A stretch of 15,377 bases of DNA. It comes from Helicobacter sp. Its GTDB lineage: Bacteria; Campylobacterota; Campylobacteria; Campylobacterales; Helicobacteraceae. The DNA is taken from positions 1 through 15,377 of the forward strand of contig JALEPE010000012.1 of assembly GCA_022766795.1 (NCBI GenBank), in the 5' to 3' direction. Under the pieces are notes generated by a model. It had not been told where the DNA came from. It was given only the letters and a program-made list of their open reading frames with translations, and searched no databases. The position numbers were made by a program, and so were the translations under genes. Positions 5,996 through 13,627 of this stretch are shown piece after piece. Position 1 is the stretch's first letter. Each line of letters starts with the position of its first letter.

Positions 5996-6887
5996 AAAAT
6001 TAAAAAATATTGGCGCAAGAGAAATTTCAAAGCACACGCATATTGCATCAAATAAGATTCAAAATATTTTGGAGTGTAACTATAAAGATTTAAAAGATAG
6101 TGCGACAACCAACGGATTATTAAGGATTTTGGAGCGAGAATACCAAGTGGATTTGAAACAGTGGCAAGAGGAATATGCGTCGTTTTGGGAGAATTATGAT
6201 AACAAAGCAGACGAGATGGGTCCTTTGGTAAATTTCAAAGTAACGCACGAAAACATTGCTCCAAATGCTTCTAAAAAAGGTGCTATGATGGGTGCTATTA
6301 TTGTTGTGCTTTTGGGTGTGGGATTTTTCGCTTATATGAATTTTTATGGAAATACGATTATAGCGGATTCAAACACGGCTAGCAATCCCGAAGAAAAAAA
6401 TATGGAATTGCAAGATACGCCAAAGGTAGCAGAACAAAATAATGAAACCCGTAGTGAAACTCCAGAATCTAAAGATTTACAAGCCCAAGCAGAGCCGGCT
6501 TTAGCGCAAAATGAAGAAACTCCAGTGCAAGAGCAAAACGCTAAAGATCAGAATCTGCAAAACAACACAGAAGAAGTTACGCCCAAAGATGAGGTCGTGC
6601 GCAGTGAAAATATTGTGATTGTGCCAAATGGTGATGTTTGGGTGGGTATTGTGTATTTAGATAATGGCAAAAGAACTTCTTTTATCACGGCAGAATCTTT
6701 TGAGATTGATTTGAAGCGTCCGCAGACAATTATCACAGGGCACGGAATGTTAGAAATGAATATCAAGGGTGAAAAATCTACACTTAATTCTGCCAATAAA
6801 ATGTTTTTTGCCGTGAATGAAAAGGGGGAGTTTTCACAAATTACGCAAGGTCAGTATAATGCAAGAACAAAGGGGCTAGGGTGGTAA
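5982..6887 (+). CDS. RodZ-like bitopic membrane protein
   Basis: Single-pass inner-membrane protein of 301 residues. Residues 1-75 form a soluble helical domain (I-G-A-R-E-I-S-K-H-T-H-I, then L-L-R-I-L-E-R-E-Y) that looks like the HTH_25 domain of RodZ-type proteins. Residues 100-121 are one membrane helix after a Lys pair, which places the N-terminus in the cytoplasm. Residues 126-205 are a low-complexity periplasmic linker rich in Glu, Gln, Asn and Pro. Residues 208-290 are a probable beta domain (W-V-G-I-V-Y-L-D-N-G-K, then G-H-G-M-L-E-M-N-I-K-G-E) resembling the RodZ C-terminal domain. I recall the positional homologue as Cj0152c, called a putative membrane protein. A role in cell shape is inference only. 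It overlaps rlmB by 14 bp and the next gene by 7 bp. Confidence 0.8.
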   Translation: MEDIEKLKNIGAREISKHTHIASNKIQNILECNYKDLKDSATTNGLLRILEREYQVDLKQWQEEYASFWENYDNKADEMGPLVNFKVTHENIAPNASKKGAMMGAIIVVLLGVGFFAYMNFYGNTIIADSNTASNPEEKNMELQDTPKVAEQNNETRSETPESKDLQAQAEPALAQNEETPVQEQNAKDQNLQNNTEEVTPKDEVVRSENIVIVPNGDVWVGIVYLDNGKRTSFITAESFEIDLKRPQTIITGHGMLEMNIKGEKSTLNSANKMFFAVNEKGEFSQITQGQYNARTKGLGW

Positions 6888-7723
6888 AGCTGAAATATTG
6901 CTTAATCATGCTTGCAATATTTGTAAAATGCGTATTTGGGGAAGCTACCTTACAAAATCCAGTGGATTACCGCATAATGCAGCTTTTGGGGGCTGAAAGT
7001 TATAAGGTTAATCAAAAATTTATTGATAGACTCTTTAGTAATCAAGGTTATTTTTTAGATAAACAAGGACAGCCTGATTTATATAAAATTTCTAAAACCT
7101 TAAAACAAAATGGGCTTTTAGGCTTGAAATTTAAGCAACCAATGGAACTTGAAATTGCCTTTGTGATTGATGAAAATCCGCAAACTTTTGTGAGTGTGTT
7201 GTATGATGTTTTGGATACTATGGGGTACTATTATTTTTTAGTAAAGCAGAGTTTATTGCAAGAGAAACAATTTAAATTTGTGTTATCAATGAATACAGAA
7301 TATGCCATTGATCCGACACTTTTGCAAGAAAGGCTGACGGAGTATGGCTACAAAGTGCAAAGTATTGAGCGCACAAATATTAGTCAATGGAATTATGCAG
7401 TGGCAGAAATGCAGAATCTTAAATACCCTAAAGCCATTGTATTAACGCCCAATGAAATGCATTTTAGTGCTAACTTAAGAGGTGAGTATTGGTATGTGGT
7501 TGCAGGTGGTAAAAAACTAGATGTAAAGTCTAGCAATAATATTGCGTGGTATCCCAAGATTGTATTTTTTGACGCACAACTTAATGTTATTGAGATTGTC
7601 AGTAGCGAAAAGTTAATGCGCGAAATTCAAAAGGAGATTCCAAAAGGTGCAAAGTTTGTAAAAATTGTAGATAATTATTTACCAATCACAACCAAAAACG
7701 GCTTAGAAGTCGTGATGCAATAA
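6881..7723 (+). CDS. Exported periplasmic protein of unknown function
   Basis: Protein of 280 residues with a signal peptide: basic start V-K-L-K, hydrophobic core to about residue 18, and likely cleavage after V-F-G (20) before E-A-T. There is no lipobox or later membrane helix, so the mature form should be soluble in the periplasm. The body mixes helix and strand and ends in a stretch reminiscent of a repeated alpha/beta domain (R-L-T-E-Y-G-Y-K-V-Q-S-I). I recognise no catalytic motif. The start is GTG, with AAGGGG five bases upstream, and it overlaps the RodZ-like gene by 7 bp. I recall a periplasmic protein at this position in Campylobacter (Cj0151c). Tight coupling to the bitopic protein suggests the two act together at the cell envelope (inference). 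Confidence 0.8.
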   Translation: MVKLKYCLIMLAIFVKCVFGEATLQNPVDYRIMQLLGAESYKVNQKFIDRLFSNQGYFLDKQGQPDLYKISKTLKQNGLLGLKFKQPMELEIAFVIDENPQTFVSVLYDVLDTMGYYYFLVKQSLLQEKQFKFVLSMNTEYAIDPTLLQERLTEYGYKVQSIERTNISQWNYAVAEMQNLKYPKAIVLTPNEMHFSANLRGEYWYVVAGGKKLDVKSSNNIAWYPKIVFFDAQLNVIEIVSSEKLMREIQKEIPKGAKFVKIVDNYLPITTKNGLEVVMQ

Positions 7724-7743
7724 TCCAAGAAAAAGGAGAAAAA

Positions 7744-8961
7744 ATGTTTGACGAAATTGAATTTGAAAAAATCAAAAGACTGCCAAAGTATGTTTTTGCT
7801 GCAATCAATGAAATTAAATTAAAAATGCGCCAAGAGGGTGAAGATGTCATTGATTTTAGTATGGGGAATCCCGATGGGGCAACTCCCGATCATATTGTGG
7901 ATAAGCTTTGCGAAGCAGCACATAAACCAAAGAATCACGGCTATTCTGCGAGTAAAGGAATCTATAAATTACGCCTTGCTGTTGCAGATACCTATAAACG
8001 CAAATATGGAATCGCATTAGACCCCGATATGCAAGTGTGTATCGCAATGGGTTCTAAAGAGGGCTATGTGCATTTAGTCCAAGCCATTACGAATCCGGGT
8101 GATACTGCCATTGTTGCAGAACCCGCTTATCCGATTCATTACTACGCCTTTATTTTAGCGGGTGCGAATGTCGCGACTTTTGGGCTAAAATGGAATGAAA
8201 AATACGAACTCAATGAGGACGCGTATTTTGCAAGTTTGGAGAAAGCCTTGCACAATACAATGCCAAAGCCCAAGTTTGTCGTAACAAATTTTCCACACAA
8301 TCCCACGACCGTAGTTGTTTATAAAAGCTTCTATGAAAGACTTGTGGCATTGGCAAAAAAAGAGCGATTTTATATTATTAATGACATTGCCTATGCAGAT
8401 TTAAGTTTTGATGGCTATGTTGCGCCCTCTATTTTTGAGGTAGAAGGTGCGCTAGATGTAGCAGTGGAATCTTACACGCTTTCTAAAAGCTACAATATGG
8501 CAGGTTGGCGCGTGGGTTGCGTGGTGGGAAATGAAAAACTCATTGGCGCATTGCAAAAAATTAAATCGTGGCTAGATTATGGGCTTTACACGCCGATTCA
8601 AATTGCCGCTACGATTGCCTTAAATGGCGACCAAACTTGTGTGCAAGAGATTGCAAACAAATACGAACATCGTATGGAAGTGCTCATTGATAGCTTTGGA
8701 GCGGCAGGGTGGAAAATGACAAAACCAAAGGCAAGTATGTTTATTTGGGCGGAGATTCCAGACTGCGTCAAGCATTTAGGTAGTATGGAGTTTTCTAAGC
8801 GGCTTTTGCAGGAGGCGAAAATCGCGGTAAGTCCGGGTATTGGCTTTGGCAATCACGGAGACCATTATGTGCGCATTGCTTTAATAGAAAATGAAAATAG
8901 AATCCGACAAGCAGGGCGAAATCTCAAAAAGTTTTTAAAACAATTTGAACCCAACGCATAG
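7744..8961 (+). CDS. alaC: Alanine-forming class I/II aminotransferase (AlaC type)
   Basis: Cytoplasmic PLP enzyme of fold type I, 405 residues, most like E. coli AlaC, which makes alanine from pyruvate and glutamate. The resemblance to remembered AlaC is strong throughout: R-L-P-K-Y-V-F, F-S-M-G-N-P-D-G-A-T-P (38-48), G-S-K-E-G, N-F-P-H-N-P-T (182-188), D-I-A-Y-A-D (214-219) and S-K-S-Y-N-M-A-G-W-R (247-256), with K248 as the PLP lysine. G-D-H-Y-V-R-I-A-L-I-E-N near the C-terminus supplies the carboxylate-binding Arg. The ribosome site AAAGGAG lies just before the ATG, and the gene starts 20 bp after its neighbour. A related specificity (for example LL-diaminopimelate or aspartate) cannot be excluded by eye, but the G-N-P-D-G-A-T-P form favours AlaC. 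Confidence 0.9.
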   Translation: MFDEIEFEKIKRLPKYVFAAINEIKLKMRQEGEDVIDFSMGNPDGATPDHIVDKLCEAAHKPKNHGYSASKGIYKLRLAVADTYKRKYGIALDPDMQVCIAMGSKEGYVHLVQAITNPGDTAIVAEPAYPIHYYAFILAGANVATFGLKWNEKYELNEDAYFASLEKALHNTMPKPKFVVTNFPHNPTTVVVYKSFYERLVALAKKERFYIINDIAYADLSFDGYVAPSIFEVEGALDVAVESYTLSKSYNMAGWRVGCVVGNEKLIGALQKIKSWLDYGLYTPIQIAATIALNGDQTCVQEIANKYEHRMEVLIDSFGAAGWKMTKPKASMFIWAEIPDCVKHLGSMEFSKRLLQEAKIAVSPGIGFGNHGDHYVRIALIENENRIRQAGRNLKKFLKQFEPNA

Positions 8962-8968
8962 GGCAATA

Positions 8969-10342
8969 ATGACCAATAAAGAATCGCAAAACCCTAAGCA
9001 ACAGATGAAAAAATGCCACAAGTGCAACCCTTTAAACCCAAAGCAGTGTGTGGAGCAGTATTTTCAGCTTCCGTCTAAAGGGAGCAATATTAAAACAGAA
9101 TTTCTAGCGGGTTTTACGATTTTTTTATCTATGCTCTATGTGATTCCAGTTTCCACAGAGATTCTCTCTCAAGCAGGAATGCCTAAAGAAGCCCTAATTA
9201 CTGCAATCACACTTATTACGATTCTCTCTACTTTTGTGTGTGGAATCTATGCGAACACACCCATTGCGATGAGTGTAGGAATAGGGCTGAGTACGTATTT
9301 TACTTATGGCATTGTGCAAGGCTATGGAATCTCATGGCAGCAAGGCTTGGGAATCGTATTTGTTTCGGGATTGATTTTTGCTCTAATTTCCTTGAGTAAT
9401 TTTAGGGTTTGGATTCTAAAATCTATCCCTAAAAACATGCGTTTCTCACTTTGTGTAGGGCTAGGTGCATTTCTTGCAACCATTGGGTTAAAAGGCTTAG
9501 GAATCTTTGCGCTAAAAAACAATAATTTATTGCTTGGCGATTTAAGCCAGATTCCAACACTTTTAGGAATTTTTGGAATCATCGTTGCGCTTGTGTTGTA
9601 TGTTTTAAAAATCAAAGGCGCGTTTATCCTTACAATTGCGTTGCTTAGCGGAATAGGATTTGTCTTTGGAATCGCACAAGCCCCCACGCAAATCTTTTCC
9701 TCTCCCGCTTCCATTACGCCAATTGCGCTAGAATTAGATGTGGTTGGCATTTTAAAATTTACCTTTGTCCCCGTGATTTTAATGCTAATGGTTACGGATT
9801 TGTTTGATTCCTTAGGCACACTCTCTGGGGTTGGAATCAAGGCAAATTTGTTTTATGGCTTAGACCATACAGAGCGCGATACACCGCTAGAGCGCACTTT
9901 GCAAGTTGATGCAATGGCAACAATGGCAGGGGGGCTTCTTGGCACTTCCACCACAACAAGCGTTTTAGAATCTGTCAGTGGCACTGCTACAGGAGGACGA
10001 AGTGGGCTTAGCGCGGTATTTACAGCATTGTTTTTTTGTTTGACGCTTTTTATTTTGCCCTTGTTTTTAAGCATTCCCTCCTTTGCGATTTATCCTATTT
10101 TGGTTGTCATTGGTGCGTTGATGTTTTTGGAGATTTCCCATATTGATTTTAGCGACACGGATTCTTTGATTGCAAGTTTTTTTATCATTTTCTTAATGCC
10201 TCTAACCTCCTCTATTACGATTGGATTAAGCGCGGGATTCTTAGTGTATTTACTGCTTTTAGTTGTGCAAGGACATTGGAATAAAATGAGTGGCGGATTG
10301 CTTTGTATTACTTTTTTAAGCACAATACCCTTTATTTTTTAG
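8969..10342 (+). CDS. AzgA/NCS2-type purine (guanine/hypoxanthine/adenine) permease
   Basis: Inner-membrane proton symporter of the AzgA-like branch of the NCS2 family, 457 residues from the ATG at 8969 (AGGG upstream); an alternative TTG at 8945 would overlap alaC. About 12-14 hydrophobic segments start near residue 47 (A-G-F-T-I-F). Family motifs are G-I-G-L-S-T-Y-F-T-Y-G (104-114, matching the usual G-L-G-L-N-A-Y-F), V-T-D-L-F-D-S-L-G-T-L-S-G-V-G (central transport helix), and T-S-T-T-T-S-V-L-E-S with G-T-A-T-G-G-R-S-G-L. These motifs favour purine bases over uracil or xanthine. The N-terminal tail is unusual, with C-H-K-C at 16-19 and another Cys at 27. The gene lies 7 bp from both alaC and the ATPase gene, so it is very likely co-transcribed. 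Confidence 0.88.
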   Translation: MTNKESQNPKQQMKKCHKCNPLNPKQCVEQYFQLPSKGSNIKTEFLAGFTIFLSMLYVIPVSTEILSQAGMPKEALITAITLITILSTFVCGIYANTPIAMSVGIGLSTYFTYGIVQGYGISWQQGLGIVFVSGLIFALISLSNFRVWILKSIPKNMRFSLCVGLGAFLATIGLKGLGIFALKNNNLLLGDLSQIPTLLGIFGIIVALVLYVLKIKGAFILTIALLSGIGFVFGIAQAPTQIFSSPASITPIALELDVVGILKFTFVPVILMLMVTDLFDSLGTLSGVGIKANLFYGLDHTERDTPLERTLQVDAMATMAGGLLGTSTTTSVLESVSGTATGGRSGLSAVFTALFFCLTLFILPLFLSIPSFAIYPILVVIGALMFLEISHIDFSDTDSLIASFFIIFLMPLTSSITIGLSAGFLVYLLLLVVQGHWNKMSGGLLCITFLSTIPFIF

Positions 10343-10349
10343 AGATTCT

Positions 10350-12842
10350 ATGAAACACATCTGCGACCATTGCCACTTAGAGTTTGACGAAAAGGTGCTA
10401 CTAAAAACCAAAATTGGCAAGGAGGAAAAATACTTTTGCTGCAAAGGTTGCGAGGGCGTTTATAAACTCCTTAATAGTGAGGGTTTAGAGGATTTTTATA
10501 ACAAATTAGGCAACAACACCTTAGAACCTGCAACACAAACCTTAGAAAATGAAAGCCTAGAATCCTTTGATTCCACTCCTTTTTTTGAACGTTATGTGAG
10601 TGTGAAAGAGGATTTGTGCGAGATTTCTCTTATCTTAGAAAGAATCCATTGTGTGGCGTGTGTTTGGATGAATGAAAAAATCCTTGCCCAAACAAGTGGA
10701 ATCGTGAAAGTCAATATTAACTACACCAACAACAAAGCCACGATTCTTTATAATCCAAAGGAAATTAAGATTTCTCAAATCATTCAGACAATCCGACAAA
10801 TTGGCTATAACGCACACGCTTATGACCCGCGTTTGCAGGAGGCTTATGCAAACAAAGAAAAGCGTGATTATTATATTAAAATGGTGGTTGGAATCTTTTG
10901 CGTGATGAATATTATGTGGATTGCTGTTGCGCAATACGCGGGGTATTTTAGCGGAATCTCACAAGATATGCGCAATATTTTAAACTTCGCGGGATTCGCA
11001 CTCTCTACCCCTGTGCTATTTTTTAGCGGAATCATTTTTTGGCGTGGTGCGCTCTCTGCACTAAAATTCAAAACGCCCAATATGGATTTACTCGTCATTA
11101 GCGGGGCGAGTTTGGCTTATCTGTATTCTATTTATGCAAGTTTCAAAGGTGGTGAAACCTACTTTGAATCCGTTGCGATGATTATTACTTTTGTGTTAAT
11201 TGGCAAATTTTTAGAGGTGCGGGGCAAAAAAAGTGCAGTGGATAGCCTAGATAAACTCAATGCGCAAAAGCCTCTAAGTGTGCGGGTGCTACAAACTCCA
11301 CAAAATACAGAATCCACAAAGATTAGAGACATTAAAAATATTGGGGATTCCAATCCTACACAAGACTTCCAAGAAATTGCCATAGAATCCGTGCGTATCG
11401 GAGATATTGTGCAAGTGCGACCGGGGGAGCGCGTTGCGCTAGATGGGGTTTTACTAAGCGCGGAAGCCCTTTGTGATGAAAGCGCAATGAGCGGGGAATC
11501 CTTACCGCAAATCAAAAGCGCGGGAGATTGCATTTATTCTGGTTCCTTGGCTCTAAATTGCCCCTTTAATTATCAAGTAAGCAAAGTTTTTAAAGATTCC
11601 TTGATGATGAAAATTGTCACGTTAGTAGAAAATTCCCTCAATGCGCGTCCTAAGATTCAAGAAGCGGCGAATCGTATTTCGCGCTACTTCTCGCTTGTGA
11701 TTCTCTCCCTTGCTTTTAGCACTTTTTTGGTTTGGGAATATCTACTTAATGCGCCCTTTGAACGCTCTTTAATGGTGATGATTTCTGTGATTATCATTGC
11801 TTGCCCTTGCGCACTCGCCCTTGCAACGCCCATTGCCTCTTTAATAGGGCTTGGCGAAGCCTTAAAACATAGAATCCTATTTAAAGAGGCGCGCTTCTTA
11901 GAGACGATTGCAAAAGCGGACACGCTCGTTTTAGATAAAACAGGGACATTGACAAAGGGACAACTCAAAGTCTTAAATGTGCGGTATTTTAACGCGCAAA
12001 ACGCGCTAGATTCTAAAGATTGTGGAATCCTATATTCTATGCTCACACAAAATGCCCACCCCATTAGCAAGGCGGTGCTAGAGTTTATTGGGCAAACAAA
12101 GCAAACGGGCGCACAAGCTGGGATTCCTTTGGATTCTATGCTACAAATCAATGCGCGTGGAATCAAGGCGGAGGTGCAAGGGGATACTTATTTGGGCGGA
12201 AATTTGGCGCTCTTACAAGAACACAATGTAGAGATTCCAAGCCCTCTACAAAATACACAGAGTGTCTTTTATTTTGCAAAAAACGCTAAGATTCTAGCAG
12301 AATATACCCTGCAAGACACACTCAAAGAGGACGCAAAAGAGACGATTGCTGCATTGCAGCAAAAAGGAATTACCTGCATACTTTTAAGCGGTGATAATGC
12401 GGGGACGTGTCAAAGTGTTGCGCAAGCTGTTGGAATTACAGAATATTATGCCGCACAAAGTCCGCTAGATAAGGCAAATTTCATAGACAAGCTACACAAA
12501 GAGGGTAAAATCGTTGTAATGGTGGGGGACGGCATTAATGATTCCATTGCGCTGGGCAAAAGTGATATTGCCATCGCAATGGGTGGAGGCATAGATTTAG
12601 CCATTAGCGTGAGTGATGTGGTGGTGCTTGATGATAGTATGCAAGGCGTGTTGGAATCTTTTAGGCTTGGGCGGCGCACTTATCGCTTTATTGTGCAAAA
12701 TCTTGGAATCTCTCTTGTGTATAACGCACTTACGATTCCTCTTGCAATGGCGGGTTTTGTGATTCCACTCATTGCCGCACTCTCTATGTCGCTTAGCTCC
12801 TTGCTTGTGGTGGGGAATAGTATGCGCATTAAAAGTGCTTAA
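10350..12842 (+). CDS. ccoI: Copper-exporting P1B-type ATPase for cbb3 oxidase assembly (CcoI/FixI type)
   Basis: Membrane ATPase of 830 residues that moves Cu(I) towards the periplasm for cytochrome cbb3 oxidase. The N-terminus has the CcoI-type metal-binding domain, C5-x2-C8 and C30-C31-x2-C34, then a heavy-metal domain with H-C-V-A-C (100-104). Membrane helices begin near 177. The actuator loop has S-G-E-S (381-384, in place of T-G-E-S). The transport motif C-P-C is at 485-487, the phosphorylated D529 is in D-K-T-G-T-L-T-K-G, H-P is at 570-571 and G-D-G-I-N-D at 726-731. The double N-terminal domain points to CcoI over CopA. A polar stretch of about 28 residues (314-342) looks inserted before the actuator core. 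It ends the eight-gene run; no other cco gene is visible, so its placement with a purine permease is unusual. Confidence 0.9.
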   Translation: MKHICDHCHLEFDEKVLLKTKIGKEEKYFCCKGCEGVYKLLNSEGLEDFYNKLGNNTLEPATQTLENESLESFDSTPFFERYVSVKEDLCEISLILERIHCVACVWMNEKILAQTSGIVKVNINYTNNKATILYNPKEIKISQIIQTIRQIGYNAHAYDPRLQEAYANKEKRDYYIKMVVGIFCVMNIMWIAVAQYAGYFSGISQDMRNILNFAGFALSTPVLFFSGIIFWRGALSALKFKTPNMDLLVISGASLAYLYSIYASFKGGETYFESVAMIITFVLIGKFLEVRGKKSAVDSLDKLNAQKPLSVRVLQTPQNTESTKIRDIKNIGDSNPTQDFQEIAIESVRIGDIVQVRPGERVALDGVLLSAEALCDESAMSGESLPQIKSAGDCIYSGSLALNCPFNYQVSKVFKDSLMMKIVTLVENSLNARPKIQEAANRISRYFSLVILSLAFSTFLVWEYLLNAPFERSLMVMISVIIIACPCALALATPIASLIGLGEALKHRILFKEARFLETIAKADTLVLDKTGTLTKGQLKVLNVRYFNAQNALDSKDCGILYSMLTQNAHPISKAVLEFIGQTKQTGAQAGIPLDSMLQINARGIKAEVQGDTYLGGNLALLQEHNVEIPSPLQNTQSVFYFAKNAKILAEYTLQDTLKEDAKETIAALQQKGITCILLSGDNAGTCQSVAQAVGITEYYAAQSPLDKANFIDKLHKEGKIVVMVGDGINDSIALGKSDIAIAMGGGIDLAISVSDVVVLDDSMQGVLESFRLGRRTYRFIVQNLGISLVYNALTIPLAMAGFVIPLIAALSMSLSSLLVVGNSMRIKSA

Positions 12843-12871
12843 TTGGAATTTTTAGGATTCCAAATATTTTT
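12843..12871 (+). terminator. Intrinsic terminator after ccoI
   Basis: Perfect 7-bp stem TTGGAAT (12843-12849) / ATTCCAA (12857-12863) with a 7-nt loop, followed by ATATTTTT. It begins at the ATPase stop codon and overlaps the 3' end of the convergent thioredoxin gene. The T-rich side favours termination of the plus-strand transcript; the minus-strand side lacks a T-run. Confidence 0.6.
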
Positions 12872-13430
12872 GGAATTCCTGTTTGATGGTTTGCGTATCT
12901 TTTTGCTCCAATGCAGAATCCCTAAAAAATTCTAAAGCCCGCATAAATTTTTCCTTTGGCATAAACCCGGGATAACTAAAAAGTTCCTTACCATTATGGC
13001 TTAGAAAAATCAGTGTTGGTGTGGGTTTGATGCTGTATTTTTGCGCTAAATCTGCAGTTGTTACGCTTTCTCCCATAAACTCTACCGCGTGCTTTTTGCT
13101 ATAACTTACATTAATATAATAAGGTGCATAGTTGTCTTTTAAAAATGCTTTAATATCGGCATTATCGCGGATTAGATTCTTTAATCTATCACAATACACG
13201 CAACCATTTGCACTAAAAACTAGAAAATAGGGCTTTCCGCTACCTTTAATGGTATTTGTTGGGAGAAATACATCGGATACTTCCGTATAGGATTCCACAT
13301 CTATACTTTCTGCAGCCTTTTTTTGTGTTTGCGTATAGTTTGTCCCACTTGTAATTGCATTTGTATTTGCCTCATCTTGGCAACCACACAGACCAAATAT
13401 TGCAAGGCATAGTATTAAAAAACTTCGCAT
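12852..13430 (-). CDS. Thioredoxin-fold lipoprotein (SoxW-like)
   Basis: Predicted lipoprotein of 192 residues facing the periplasm. A signal peptide (1-16) ends in lipobox L-C-G-C, so Cys17 would be lipidated. A polar linker runs to about residue 60. The thioredoxin fold follows, with Y-F-L-V-F-S-A-N and the active site C-V-Y-C (77-80); the cis-proline is in T-P-T (P138), preceded by Y-S-I-K-P. The layout resembles SoxW-like thioredoxin proteins used to reduce or isomerise disulphides outside the cytoplasm. The C-terminal 20 residues are an extra helix. AGGA lies 6 nt before the ATG. It is a single gene, convergent with ccoI. A link to cytochrome or copper-centre assembly is inference from position only. 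Confidence 0.85.
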   Translation of the reverse strand: MRSFLILCLAIFGLCGCQDEANTNAITSGTNYTQTQKKAAESIDVESYTEVSDVFLPTNTIKGSGKPYFLVFSANGCVYCDRLKNLIRDNADIKAFLKDNYAPYYINVSYSKKHAVEFMGESVTTADLAQKYSIKPTPTLIFLSHNGKELFSYPGFMPKEKFMRALEFFRDSALEQKDTQTIKQEFQKYLES

Positions 13431-13514
13431 TTTAAATCCTTTTTTAAAAGTTTGAATCCTAACAAATTTTGTATTATGGGAATCTTATTTTTTAGTGCAG
13501 AATCTAAAATATTT

Positions 13515-13568
13515 GTTTTAACTTAAATATTAAAACTTAATTAAAATATTTATATTAAATTAAGTTTT
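13515..13568. promoter_or_regulatory. Nested AT-rich inverted repeats upstream of the PII-amtB operon
   Basis: AAAACTTAATT (13532-13542) and AATTAAGTTTT (13558-13568) form a perfect 11-bp inverted repeat with a 15-bp spacer. An overlapping pair, GTTTTAA (13515-13521) and TTAAAAC (13530-13536), lies beside it, so a word like TTTTAACTTAA occurs about three times. The block ends 59 bp before the PII start codon and is a candidate operator for a regulator of nitrogen uptake. I saw no sigma-54 site (GG-N10-GC) here. Confidence 0.45.
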
Positions 13569-13627
13569 ATGTAAGCAATTCTTTTTTAGAATTCGTGCCG
13601 TAATTTTTGAAAATATGGAGGTAGCTC

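Noticed and set aside
13431..13627. A sigma-54 promoter before the PII gene
   Set aside because: I found no GG-N10-GC element in the correct orientation.
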